From Flaviramulus sp. (GTDB lineage Bacteria > Bacteroidota > Bacteroidia > Flavobacteriales > Flavobacteriaceae): a DNA stretch of 6,140 bases. Where the stretch lies: contig JALRJA010000145.1 of assembly GCA_023255235.1 (NCBI GenBank), forward strand, positions 1-6,140, in the 5' to 3' direction. The position numbers and the translations under genes are program-made. Below, in pieces: positions 1 through 5,895 of this stretch (position 1 is its first letter; the number at the start of each line of letters is the position of its first letter). The notes under the pieces were generated by a model. The model was not told where the DNA came from and did no database searches. It worked only from the letters and a program-made list of their open reading frames with translations.

Positions 1-23
1 ATTTGCAAACGTAACAAGAGAAG

Positions 24-39
24 TGTTCCACGTGGAACG
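24..39. other. parS: parS-like ParB-binding centromere site, copy 1
   Basis: A 14-bp perfect palindrome, GTTCCACGTGGAAC (25-38), lies 20 bp upstream of the mnmG start. In 16-mer form it reads TGTTCCACGTGGAACG. Its core is the same palindrome known for Pseudomonas parS, and it agrees with the Bacillus consensus TGTTNCACGTGAAACA at all but two positions. parS is the site where ParB loads and spreads as a CTP-dependent clamp to organise chromosome segregation. A near-identical second copy sits just past mnmG, which argues against chance. parA and parB are not in the window, so binding is inferred. A local effect on mnmG transcription is possible. Confidence 0.75.
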
Positions 40-59
40 CTATTAATTTAATTAGCAGA

Positions 60-1931
60 ATGTTTAATCAAGAATACGATGTAATAGTTGTAGGAGCTGG
101 TCACGCTGGAAGTGAAGCCGCCGCCGCCGCCGCCAATATGGGAAGCAAAACATTGCTTGTAACCATGAATCTTCAAAATATTGCACAAATGTCTTGTAAT
201 CCCGCTATGGGCGGCATAGCAAAAGGTCAAATAGTGAGAGAAATTGATGCTTTAGGTGGTTATAGCGGTATTGTTTCTGATACCTCTGCTATACAATTTA
301 AAATGCTCAATAAATCTAAAGGACCTGCTATGTGGAGCCCAAGAGTACAAAGCGACCGAATGCGTTTTGCCGAAGATTGGCGTCTGCTTTTAGAACAAAC
401 GCCTAATCTTGATTTTTACCAAGAAATGGTCTCAGGCTTGTTGCTAAAAAACAACACCGTAACAGGTGTTAGAACATCGTTAGGAATTGAGATTAAAGGA
501 AAAACAGTAATCTTAACAAATGGCACTTTTTTAAACGGATTGATACACATTGGTGATAAGAATTTTGGAGGAGGTAGAGCTGGTGAAAAAGCTGCAACCG
601 GTATAACGGAACAATTGGTAGATTTAGGTTTTGACTCCGGTAGAATGAAAACCGGAACGCCACCTAGGGTTGATGGCAGAAGTTTAGATTTCTCTAAGAT
701 GATTGAACAACCAGGCGATGATAATCCTGAAAAATTTTCGTTTCTAGATATTACAAAACCCTTAGAAAATCAACGTTCTTGTTATATGACTTATACAAGC
801 GAAGTTGTACATGATTTACTTCGCACAGGTTTTGATAGATCGCCTATGTTTAATGGTAGGATAAAAAGTTTAGGACCTAGATATTGCCCTTCTATTGAAG
901 ATAAAATTAATCGTTGTGCAGACAAAGACAGGCATCAATTGTTTGTAGAACCCGAAGGGTGGAATACCGTTGAGGTTTATGTAAATGGCTTTTCAACATC
1001 GCTTCCTGAAGACGTGCAATTTAAAGCATTGCAATCTGTAAAGGGCTTTGAGAAGGTAAAGTTTTTTAGACCAGGATATGCCATAGAATACGATTATTTT
1101 CCGCCAACACAATTAAAGCATACTTTAGAAACCAAGCTTGTAAAAGGGCTTTATTTTGCAGGTCAAATTAATGGCACAACAGGGTATGAAGAAGCAGCAT
1201 CGCAAGGTTTAATGGCAGGTATAAATGCTAGTTTACAAGTTCAAGAAAAAGACGCTTTTACGTTAAAAAGAGATGAAGCCTATATTGGTGTTTTAATTGA
1301 TGATTTAATAACAAAAGGCACCGAAGAACCTTATAGAATGTTTACCTCTAGAGCCGAGTATAGAACATTGCTAAGACAAGATAATGCCGATTTAAGATTA
1401 ACACCAAAAGGTTTTGAGATTGGTTTGGCTTCAGAAAAACGTCTAAGACGAATGGAAGAAAAACACGAAGCGGCAGAAAAATTTGTCCAATTTTTTGAAA
1501 CTACTAGCGTCAAACCAGAAGAGATAAATCCAATTTTAGACAATAAACAATCGGCACAAGTAAATCAATCAGGTAAGCTTTTTAAAATTTTTGCAAGACC
1601 CAATATAGACATGGATGATATCAAAACGATAGCATCTGTAAAAGCCTATATAGAAGACCATAACTTAGACAGAGAAGTTATAGAGCAAGCAGAAATACAA
1701 GTTAAGTATGCAGGATATATTGCTAAAGAGAAAAACAATGCAGACAAATTAAGCAGACTTGAGTATGTTAAAATCCCGCCAAACTTTGACTATTCAAACA
1801 TTAAATCTATGAGTTTTGAAGCAAGAGAAAAACTAAAAAAAATTCAACCTACAACGGTTTCTCAGGCTTCAAGAATTAGTGGTGTGTCGCCAAATGACAT
1901 TTCTGTTTTGTTAGTTTATATGGGAAGATAA
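60..1931 (+). CDS. mnmG: tRNA uridine-5-carboxymethylaminomethyl(34) synthesis enzyme MnmG
   Basis: MnmG (GidA) is the FAD-dependent partner of the GTPase MnmE. Together they use methylene-tetrahydrofolate, NADH and glycine to put the cmnm5 group on wobble U34 of tRNAs reading NNA/NNG codons, in the cytoplasm. The 623-residue product is full length (E. coli about 629). The Rossmann FAD motif GAGHAG is at 12-17. CNPAMGGIAKGQ starts at C46. The first family signature GPRYCPSIEDK is at 272-282 with C276; C46 and C276 match the two conserved cysteines of the E. coli enzyme (about Cys47 and Cys277). The second signature runs 367-390 (AGQxNG...GYEEAASQGLMAGINA). The C-terminal MnmE/tRNA-binding region is complete, with QASRISGVSPNDISVLLVYM at 602-621. 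No Shine-Dalgarno sequence is visible, as usual in Bacteroidota; this ATG sits at the usual distance from the FAD motif. parS-like sites flank the gene on both sides. Codons 20-25 are six consecutive GCC. Confidence 0.98.
   Translation: MFNQEYDVIVVGAGHAGSEAAAAAANMGSKTLLVTMNLQNIAQMSCNPAMGGIAKGQIVREIDALGGYSGIVSDTSAIQFKMLNKSKGPAMWSPRVQSDRMRFAEDWRLLLEQTPNLDFYQEMVSGLLLKNNTVTGVRTSLGIEIKGKTVILTNGTFLNGLIHIGDKNFGGGRAGEKAATGITEQLVDLGFDSGRMKTGTPPRVDGRSLDFSKMIEQPGDDNPEKFSFLDITKPLENQRSCYMTYTSEVVHDLLRTGFDRSPMFNGRIKSLGPRYCPSIEDKINRCADKDRHQLFVEPEGWNTVEVYVNGFSTSLPEDVQFKALQSVKGFEKVKFFRPGYAIEYDYFPPTQLKHTLETKLVKGLYFAGQINGTTGYEEAASQGLMAGINASLQVQEKDAFTLKRDEAYIGVLIDDLITKGTEEPYRMFTSRAEYRTLLRQDNADLRLTPKGFEIGLASEKRLRRMEEKHEAAEKFVQFFETTSVKPEEINPILDNKQSAQVNQSGKLFKIFARPNIDMDDIKTIASVKAYIEDHNLDREVIEQAEIQVKYAGYIAKEKNNADKLSRLEYVKIPPNFDYSNIKSMSFEAREKLKKIQPTTVSQASRISGVSPNDISVLLVYMGR
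117..134 (+). repeat. (GCC)6 trinucleotide run inside mnmG
   Basis: Six identical GCC codons encode Ala20-Ala25, just after the FAD-binding GxGxxG motif. An alanine-rich helix here is normal for MnmG, so the protein is not disturbed. The use of one GC-rich codon six times in an AT-rich gene is unusual and makes a small in-frame microsatellite. Confidence 0.9.
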
Positions 1932-1933
1932 AC

Positions 1934-1966
1934 AAAAACGTTCCACGTGGAACGATATACGTTTTT
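1934..1966. repeat. Inverted repeat enclosing parS copy 2 (mnmG 3' end)
   Basis: AAAAACGT (1934-1941) and ACGTTTTT (1959-1966) are perfect 8-bp inverted arms that surround the second parS-like palindrome and end in five T. In RNA this could fold as an A/U-rich stem, or the parS palindrome itself could form a hairpin; the two folds are mutually exclusive because they share bases. It could act as a weak terminator or attenuator between mnmG and the methyltransferase gene, or simply be AT-rich flank of the ParB site. Confidence 0.4.
1939..1954. other. parS: parS-like ParB-binding centromere site, copy 2
   Basis: CGTTCCACGTGGAACG is a perfect 16-bp palindrome placed 7 bp after the mnmG stop codon and 18 bp before the next start. 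It shares the 14-bp core GTTCCACGTGGAAC with the copy upstream of mnmG, about 1.9 kb away. Clusters of parS close to the replication origin, often near gidA/mnmG, are known in several phyla, so the pair suggests an origin-proximal position in this genome. That placement is inference. Confidence 0.75.
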
Positions 1967-1972
1967 ATAAAC

Positions 1973-2848
1973 ATGGAAGAATCAGCAGCAAACAAAACAA
2001 AACAAAATACTTTTTTAAAACTAAAAGATTATGCTGTTTCAGGAGAAGACTTTGAGTTAAAAGTGAATCCTCAATATGGCTTTTTAGAAACTATTCCGCA
2101 ACCATCAGTTGAGGCTTTACCTAATTATTATAAAAGCGAAGATTATATTTCTCACACCAATTCTAAAAGAAATCTATTTGAAAAAGCATATCATATAGTT
2201 AGGCGTATTTCATTAAAAAAGAAACTAAACGTAATTAATTCATTTTCAAAAGACACTAACAACCTATTAGATATTGGCTGTGGCACAGGTAATTTTTTAC
2301 AAATGGCACAAAATAATAATTGGACTGTTTTTGGAATTGAACCAAACGAGCAGGCAAGAAATATAGCTAACAAAAAAACCAATAATGCGGTCTTTAATAT
2401 CGAACAACTTTTACAATTTCATGAACATACTTTTGATGTCATTACACTTTGGCATGTTTTAGAACATTTACCAAATTTAGAAAATCATATAAAGCAATTT
2501 AAAAAACTGTTAAAACCCAATGGCGTTTTAATTATTGCAGTTCCTAACTATACAAGTTTTGATGCATCATATTATAAACACTTTTGGGCAGCTTATGATG
2601 TTCCTAGGCATTTATGGCATTTTAATAAAACCGCTATTTCAAAATTAGTATCTAAGCAATCTATGGAAGTTATAAAAATAAAACCCATGTTGTTTGATGC
2701 GTTTTATGTTAGCCTGCTTTCAGAAAAATATAAAAATGGTAAAATGAATTTTATTAAAGGTTTTTGCATTGGTTTATTATCAAATTTAAAAGCCATCAAT
2801 ACAAAAGCCTATTCATCTTTAATTTACGTTATTAAAAACAGCAAATAG
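1973..2848 (+). CDS. Class I SAM-dependent methyltransferase, substrate unknown
   Basis: The 291-residue product has a Rossmann methyltransferase core of the Methyltransf_23 type. Motif I is LLDIGCGTG at 98-106. The acidic end of strand 2 is GIEP at 121-124 (E123 expected to bind the SAM ribose). Motif IV region is FDVITLWHVLEH at 154-165, followed by LLKPNGVLIIAVPN at 179-192. A long N-terminal part (residues 16-85, with VSGEDFEL and YYKSEDYISH) contains no cysteines, so it is not the zinc-binding module of sugar C-methyltransferases. The later segment AAYDVPRHLWHF (206-217) is typical of this family in flavobacteria. From memory, similar proteins often sit beside mnmG in flavobacteria. It starts 41 bp after mnmG with parS in between, so co-transcription is plausible but not certain. 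The next Met is residue 111, inside the core, so the first ATG is the start. I cannot name its substrate. Confidence 0.88.
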   Translation: MEESAANKTKQNTFLKLKDYAVSGEDFELKVNPQYGFLETIPQPSVEALPNYYKSEDYISHTNSKRNLFEKAYHIVRRISLKKKLNVINSFSKDTNNLLDIGCGTGNFLQMAQNNNWTVFGIEPNEQARNIANKKTNNAVFNIEQLLQFHEHTFDVITLWHVLEHLPNLENHIKQFKKLLKPNGVLIIAVPNYTSFDASYYKHFWAAYDVPRHLWHFNKTAISKLVSKQSMEVIKIKPMLFDAFYVSLLSEKYKNGKMNFIKGFCIGLLSNLKAINTKAYSSLIYVIKNSK

Positions 2849-2910
2849 CTATTTTCAAGCCTTTCTTTTTGCTATCGTTAGTTAAAACAAGGAAACACCA
2901 CACATAATTT

Positions 2911-2935
2911 TTATAAGCTCTTAAATCGCTTATAA
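2911..2935. repeat. Inverted repeat TTATAAGC/GCTTATAA in AT-rich gap
   Basis: TTATAAGC (2911-2918) and GCTTATAA (2928-2935) are perfect 8-bp arms around a 9-nt spacer, in the 244-bp gap between the methyltransferase and lipoprotein genes. No T-tract follows on the + strand, so it is a poor intrinsic terminator. It may be an operator, an RNA hairpin after the methyltransferase message, or chance in AT-rich DNA. The gap also carries a 12-bp palindrome over the methyltransferase stop codon (AAATAGCTATTT, 2843-2854) and ATAAG-T5-CTTAT at 2950-2964. I see no small gene in it. Confidence 0.4.
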
Positions 2936-3012
2936 TAAAATAGGCTTTAATAAGTTTTTCTTATACCAAACAAAAACAACCATAAAGTTTTCTTATATTG
3001 TAAATTAAATGA

Positions 3013-3025
3013 AATGTCACACATT
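3013..3025. promoter_or_regulatory. Small inverted repeat upstream of lipoprotein promoter
   Basis: AATGT-CAC-ACATT is a perfect 5-bp inverted repeat with a 3-bp spacer. It ends 16 bp before the candidate -7 element at 3042, covering the place where a -33 element would be. A regulator binding site is possible; the arms are short and chance is not excluded. Confidence 0.25.
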
Positions 3026-3041
3026 CTTTGGTTTACTTTAT

Positions 3042-3049
3042 TACTTTTG
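3042..3049 (+). promoter_or_regulatory. Candidate Bacteroidota -7 promoter element for ompH-like gene
   Basis: TACTTTTG is an exact match to the Bacteroidota -7 consensus TAnnTTTG. It would start transcription near 3053-3056 and leave a leader of roughly 40 nt before the ATG at 3093. No well-spaced TTTG -33 element is present: the nearest, at 3027-3030, is only 11 bp upstream. The lipoprotein gene is separated from the previous gene by 244 bp, so a promoter of its own is expected here. Confidence 0.5.
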
Positions 3050-3092
3050 TCAAACTTTATAAAATAAACGTCAAAACATAAAAATTTTAAAA

Positions 3093-3608
3093 ATGAAAAA
3101 CATAATGTATCTTGCTGTTATCATGCTTGTAATGGCTTCTTGTGAAAAATCAAAAAAAATAGGTTTTATAGATAATGGTGTGGTTATAAACGACTACCAA
3201 GAAAAAAAAGATATTGAAGCCAAGTTTCAATTAAAAGATGATGCTTTTAGAAAAAGAACCGATAGCATTGGAAGAGCTTTTCAAATAGAAGTTCAAAGCA
3301 CTCAAGTAACAGCCCAAAAATCGTCACAAAAAAGAGCTCAAGAATTAATAAATGGCTTACAACAAAAACAGCAACAATTGCAACAACAAATGCAAATGGA
3401 GCAACAACAATTGGCTAATGAATTTCAAACCGAAATAGACTCAGTTATTGTAAAGGTTAAAAACTATGTGAAAGAATATGGTAAAACAAATGCTTACACC
3501 TATATTTTAGGCACTAGTGATGCTGCTGCCAATGTATTATACGGAACAGAAGAGAATAATTTAACTCAAATTATTTTAGACTCATTAAACGAGCGTTATA
3601 AAAAATAG
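3093..3608 (+). CDS. OmpH/Skp-like lipoprotein with Gln-rich coiled coil
   Basis: The 171-residue product begins with a lipoprotein signal peptide: KN, a hydrophobic stretch at 4-13, and a lipobox-like MASC with Cys17 as the predicted lipidated residue (Met at -3 is tolerated though not ideal). No acidic surface-export signal follows the Cys (EKSKK), so a periplasm-facing anchor is more likely than surface exposure. KIGFIDNGVVINDY (22-35) matches the first strand of the OmpH/Skp fold. Residues 40-125 form a long predicted coiled coil; 12 of the 17 residues at 90-106 are Gln. AYTYILGTSDAAANVLYG (134-151) and LTQIILDSLNERY (157-169) match the returning strand and the C-terminal helix. Skp proteins are trimeric periplasmic chaperones for outer-membrane proteins; a lipid anchor differs from soluble E. 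coli Skp. It is monocistronic, with its own candidate promoter and terminator. Chaperone function is inferred from fold only. Confidence 0.88.
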   Translation: MKNIMYLAVIMLVMASCEKSKKIGFIDNGVVINDYQEKKDIEAKFQLKDDAFRKRTDSIGRAFQIEVQSTQVTAQKSSQKRAQELINGLQQKQQQLQQQMQMEQQQLANEFQTEIDSVIVKVKNYVKEYGKTNAYTYILGTSDAAANVLYGTEENNLTQIILDSLNERYKK

Positions 3609-3638
3609 TAGCAACAATAGCGTTCAACTATAACCAGA

Positions 3639-3657
3639 GTTTACACCTAAAGTAAAC
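3639..3657. repeat. Short inverted repeat GTTTAC/GTAAAC
   Basis: GTTTAC (3639-3644) and GTAAAC (3652-3657) are 6-bp arms with a 7-nt spacer, between the lipoprotein stop codon and the terminator. It has no following T-tract. It may add a second RNA hairpin at the 3' end of the lipoprotein message. Confidence 0.35.
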
Positions 3658-3670
3658 CACTACAATAAAC

Positions 3671-3708
3671 AGACCTGATGGATTTAAAAACCTTTCAGGT
3701 CTTTTTTT
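3671..3708 (+). terminator. Intrinsic terminator of the ompH-like gene
   Basis: AGACCTGA (3671-3678) pairs perfectly with TCAGGTCT (3695-3702). The stem can be extended inward by GG/CC (3680-3681 with 3691-3692) after a small internal loop, and seven T follow (3702-3708). This is a strong rho-independent terminator for + strand transcription. It lies between convergent genes. Read on the - strand, the same hairpin is followed only by GTTTATTG, so it would end the lipid-kinase/holB transcript less efficiently. Confidence 0.88.
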
Positions 3709-3724
3709 ATAAAATACGATTTTG

Positions 3725-4657
3725 TTAGTCTTTTAAAGAGTAAAACGAAAAGCAGTTATTTAGAATGTTTATTTCAATATTTCCAGAACCAATAAGCTCA
3801 CCATCAGCCTGAATTAGAGGGCTGTTGTTATCATTAAATTCTATTTTTATGTTATTGGTTTTTAGGCAATTAACTTTTTTAATGTTGTCAATACGGCCAT
3901 TAAAAAGATTCCTAATATGTTGTATAATATCAAAAAAACGAACAGGTTTTACAATACTTACGTCAAGCAATCCATCAAAAGGATTGGCCTTGCTTGTAAG
4001 CCGCATACCACCACCAGAAAACAAACAAACTCCTATTGAAACCATAAATGTATTTCCGCTAAGTTCTTCAGAATTAATATAAATTTTAGAGTTAAAGTTT
4101 TTATAAGAAAAGATACTCGTTAAAGCACCAAACAAATAGGCTAAAGCTCCAAACAGTTTATAGTTTTCAACCCTACTAACCACATGTCCATCAAAACCAA
4201 CACCAGCAAAATTATTAAAAAAAACAGGTAATTTATTAGCGTTTAAAAATGCTATTTTACCAACATCTTGCTGTTTTACATAACCATTTTTAATAATTTT
4301 TATAGCACATTCAATAGCGTTTGGAATAGCATGTGTTTTAACCCAATCATTACCTGTGCCAATAGGAATAACGCCAACATTTATCTGTGCTGTGGGTATT
4401 AAATTTTGACTAAAAATACCATTTACAATATTATGCAAAGTACCATCGCCACCAATACTTATAATGTTTTTATAATGGTTTTTTATTGCTGTTTGAACAA
4501 GGTCAACACTGTGTTTAGAATAGGCTGTAAAAGCATATTCAAAATCAAAACCATAAAGCTCTAATAGCTGTTTTATTTTAGGCCATTTCTTTTTACAAGA
4601 ACCATTACCAGAAGTGGGGTTTATAATAACAAACCAAGTTTTAGAAAAGGCATTCAC
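3725..4657 (-). CDS. Diacylglycerol kinase family (YegS/BmrU-type) lipid kinase
   Basis: The 310-residue product belongs to the DAGK catalytic family (COG1597 type), which uses ATP to phosphorylate a lipid hydroxyl on the cytoplasmic membrane face. The N-terminal half carries NPTSGNG (13-19), the nucleotide-binding GGDGTLHNIVNG (69-80) and GTGNDW (100-105). The C-terminal half has GVGFDGHVV (152-160), GGGM (215-218), FDGLLDV (227-233) and the conserved QADGE (283-287), where an acidic residue takes part in catalysis. All key motifs are intact and length is normal for the family. The start is GTG at 4657, sharing its G with the holB TAG stop (TAGTG). It is the only usual start in this frame before residue 205 and an in-frame stop lies five codons upstream; an ATG four bases later is out of frame. 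Translation is probably coupled to holB. The substrate could be diacylglycerol or, since many Bacteroidota make sphingolipids, a sphingoid base; sequence alone does not decide. Confidence 0.9.
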   Translation of the reverse strand: MNAFSKTWFVIINPTSGNGSCKKKWPKIKQLLELYGFDFEYAFTAYSKHSVDLVQTAIKNHYKNIISIGGDGTLHNIVNGIFSQNLIPTAQINVGVIPIGTGNDWVKTHAIPNAIECAIKIIKNGYVKQQDVGKIAFLNANKLPVFFNNFAGVGFDGHVVSRVENYKLFGALAYLFGALTSIFSYKNFNSKIYINSEELSGNTFMVSIGVCLFSGGGMRLTSKANPFDGLLDVSIVKPVRFFDIIQHIRNLFNGRIDNIKKVNCLKTNNIKIEFNDNNSPLIQADGELIGSGNIEINILNNCFSFYSLKD

Positions 4658-5811
4658 TATGCGGCTTTTTTATGTAGAAGCCTTGTGAGCTTTATAGACA
4701 AATCGGTTAAAATAATTTTAGAATTTCCGTTTCGTTCAATATGATAAATAGCATCTTGAAGTTCATCACTTATTTCCAAAATATTGTTTCCATGAACAAA
4801 AGGAGCAAAATTTTCTAATTTAAACGAATTGGTTTTTGGTTCTAAAAACACCAAATCGGTTGCCTTATAATTTAAAAGTAAAGCTTGACGAAAAAAATCT
4901 AAACAAAAATTTAAAAATTGCTTCTGAGTTTCTCGCCCTGTTTTGGCAACCTCTTCACTCCATAAAATTAAATCATGTATAGAAGCTTTATTGCCTTTTG
5001 CTTTAAAAGCACTTCGTATCCATGAAACAAACCAAGTTTCAAATAAAAGATCTTCAGAGTCTTGATACACCAAGTCACAGGCTTTATTAAAGTTTCCGTT
5101 ACATTGGTGGGCAATTTTGGTAGCTTCACTAAGCTCTAAATCATATTTTTTAACAAGAGCTTCAGCTATAACATTTTCTGCCAACGGCGGAAAGTGTAAC
5201 ACTTGACAACGCGACCTAATAGTATTAATTATTTGCTCTTCATCTTCAGCAATTAAAATAAAAATAGTGTTAGTTGGTGGTTCTTCAATAAGTTTTAAAA
5301 GTTTGTTGGCACAAGCGGTATTCATTTTTTCTGCCATCCAAATCAACATCACTTTATATCCACCTTCATAAGATTTTAGAGAAAGCGATTTCACAATGTC
5401 ATGAGCTTCCTCAACACCAATTTGCCCTTGTTTATTATCAACACCCAATAATTTATACCAATCAAACAAGTTTCCGTAAGGCTGTTGCTCTAATAATTGT
5501 CGCCATTCATCTAAGTAAAAACCAGAAACAGGTTTGCTTTTCACTTTATCACTTGTAGTAACCGGAAACGCAAAATGCAAATCAGGATGCGAAAACTTTT
5601 CAAACTTTAAATTACAGGCTTTATCACCAGTATTATTTTCGCCATCAAAATTAGAACACAAAATATACTGTGCATAAGCCAACGCCATTGGCAAAGTACC
5701 ACAACCCTCATTGCCAACAAACAATTGCGCATGCGGAATTCTCTCATTATCAGCACTTTGCGTGAGATGTTTTTTAATATGTTCTTGCCCTAAAATACTA
5801 TCAAAAAGCAT
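4657..5811 (-). CDS. holB: DNA polymerase III subunit delta prime (clamp loader)
   Basis: Delta prime is the rigid arm of the clamp loader (with delta and tau/gamma) that opens and loads the beta sliding clamp at primer ends. The 384-residue product starts with FDSILGQEHIKKHL (3-16) and IPHAQLFVG (25-33), typical of the AAA+ domain. The P-loop place reads GNEGCGTL (33-40), lacking the Walker Lys, as is also true of E. coli delta prime, which does not hydrolyse ATP. Of the usual four zinc-module cysteines only Cys52 and Cys66 remain, before SHPDLHFAFP (74-83). NKLLKLIEEPP (169-179) and the SRC motif (200-202) are intact; SRC supplies the arginine finger to the neighbouring ATPase. The ATG at 5811 gives a normal start to the domain. 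It is the first gene of a two-gene operon with the downstream lipid-kinase-family gene, which overlaps it by one base. Confidence 0.95.
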   Translation of the reverse strand: MLFDSILGQEHIKKHLTQSADNERIPHAQLFVGNEGCGTLPMALAYAQYILCSNFDGENNTGDKACNLKFEKFSHPDLHFAFPVTTSDKVKSKPVSGFYLDEWRQLLEQQPYGNLFDWYKLLGVDNKQGQIGVEEAHDIVKSLSLKSYEGGYKVMLIWMAEKMNTACANKLLKLIEEPPTNTIFILIAEDEEQIINTIRSRCQVLHFPPLAENVIAEALVKKYDLELSEATKIAHQCNGNFNKACDLVYQDSEDLLFETWFVSWIRSAFKAKGNKASIHDLILWSEEVAKTGRETQKQFLNFCLDFFRQALLLNYKATDLVFLEPKTNSFKLENFAPFVHGNNILEISDELQDAIYHIERNGNSKIILTDLSIKLTRLLHKKAA

Positions 5812-5815
5812 AAAG

Positions 5816-5823
5816 CAAACCTA
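5816..5823 (-). promoter_or_regulatory. Possible -7 promoter element of holB, near-leaderless
   Basis: On the - strand this reads TAGGTTTG, an exact TAnnTTTG match ending 4 bases before the holB ATG. Transcription would then begin at or within a few bases of the start codon, giving a leaderless or nearly leaderless message. No clear TTTG -33 element is found at the usual distance, so an upstream promoter is equally possible. Confidence 0.3.
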
Positions 5824-5881
5824 CACAAATTTTATTAGAACTTAAATAATAAATTACACAAGCTTAAAAACAAAAAACAAG

Positions 5882-5895
5882 CTAATTATAATTAG
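5882..5895. repeat. 14-bp perfect palindrome CTAATTATAATTAG
   Basis: CTAATTATAATTAG is perfectly self-complementary and abuts the left end of the structured intergenic element. It may be an operator, part of the element's boundary, or chance in AT-rich DNA. Confidence 0.4.

Noticed and set aside
23..41. GTTCCACGTGGAAC palindrome as a terminator of an upstream gene
   Set aside because: No T-run follows, and the exact copy after mnmG plus the match to known ParB sites make parS the better explanation.
48..230. 60-codon antisense frame over the mnmG start, with a Gly run
   Set aside because: It is the complement of the alanine GCC run and FAD-binding region of a clear mnmG gene, with no family resemblance.
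1331..1543. 70-codon antisense frame inside mnmG
   Set aside because: It overlaps a highly conserved part of MnmG and has no recognisable domain or promoter.
1958..1965. TACGTTTT as a -7 element for the methyltransferase gene
   Set aside because: The final G of TAnnTTTG is missing, no -33 element is found, and the T-run is explained by the inverted repeat around parS.
2191..2382. 63-codon antisense frame inside the methyltransferase gene
   Set aside because: It is the complement of motif I and surrounding conserved sequence; a shadow frame.
3825..4082. 85-codon + strand frame with hydrophobic N-terminus, antisense to the lipid kinase gene
   Set aside because: The hydrophobic look follows from AT-rich complement of a conserved enzyme; no promoter element or homology is apparent.
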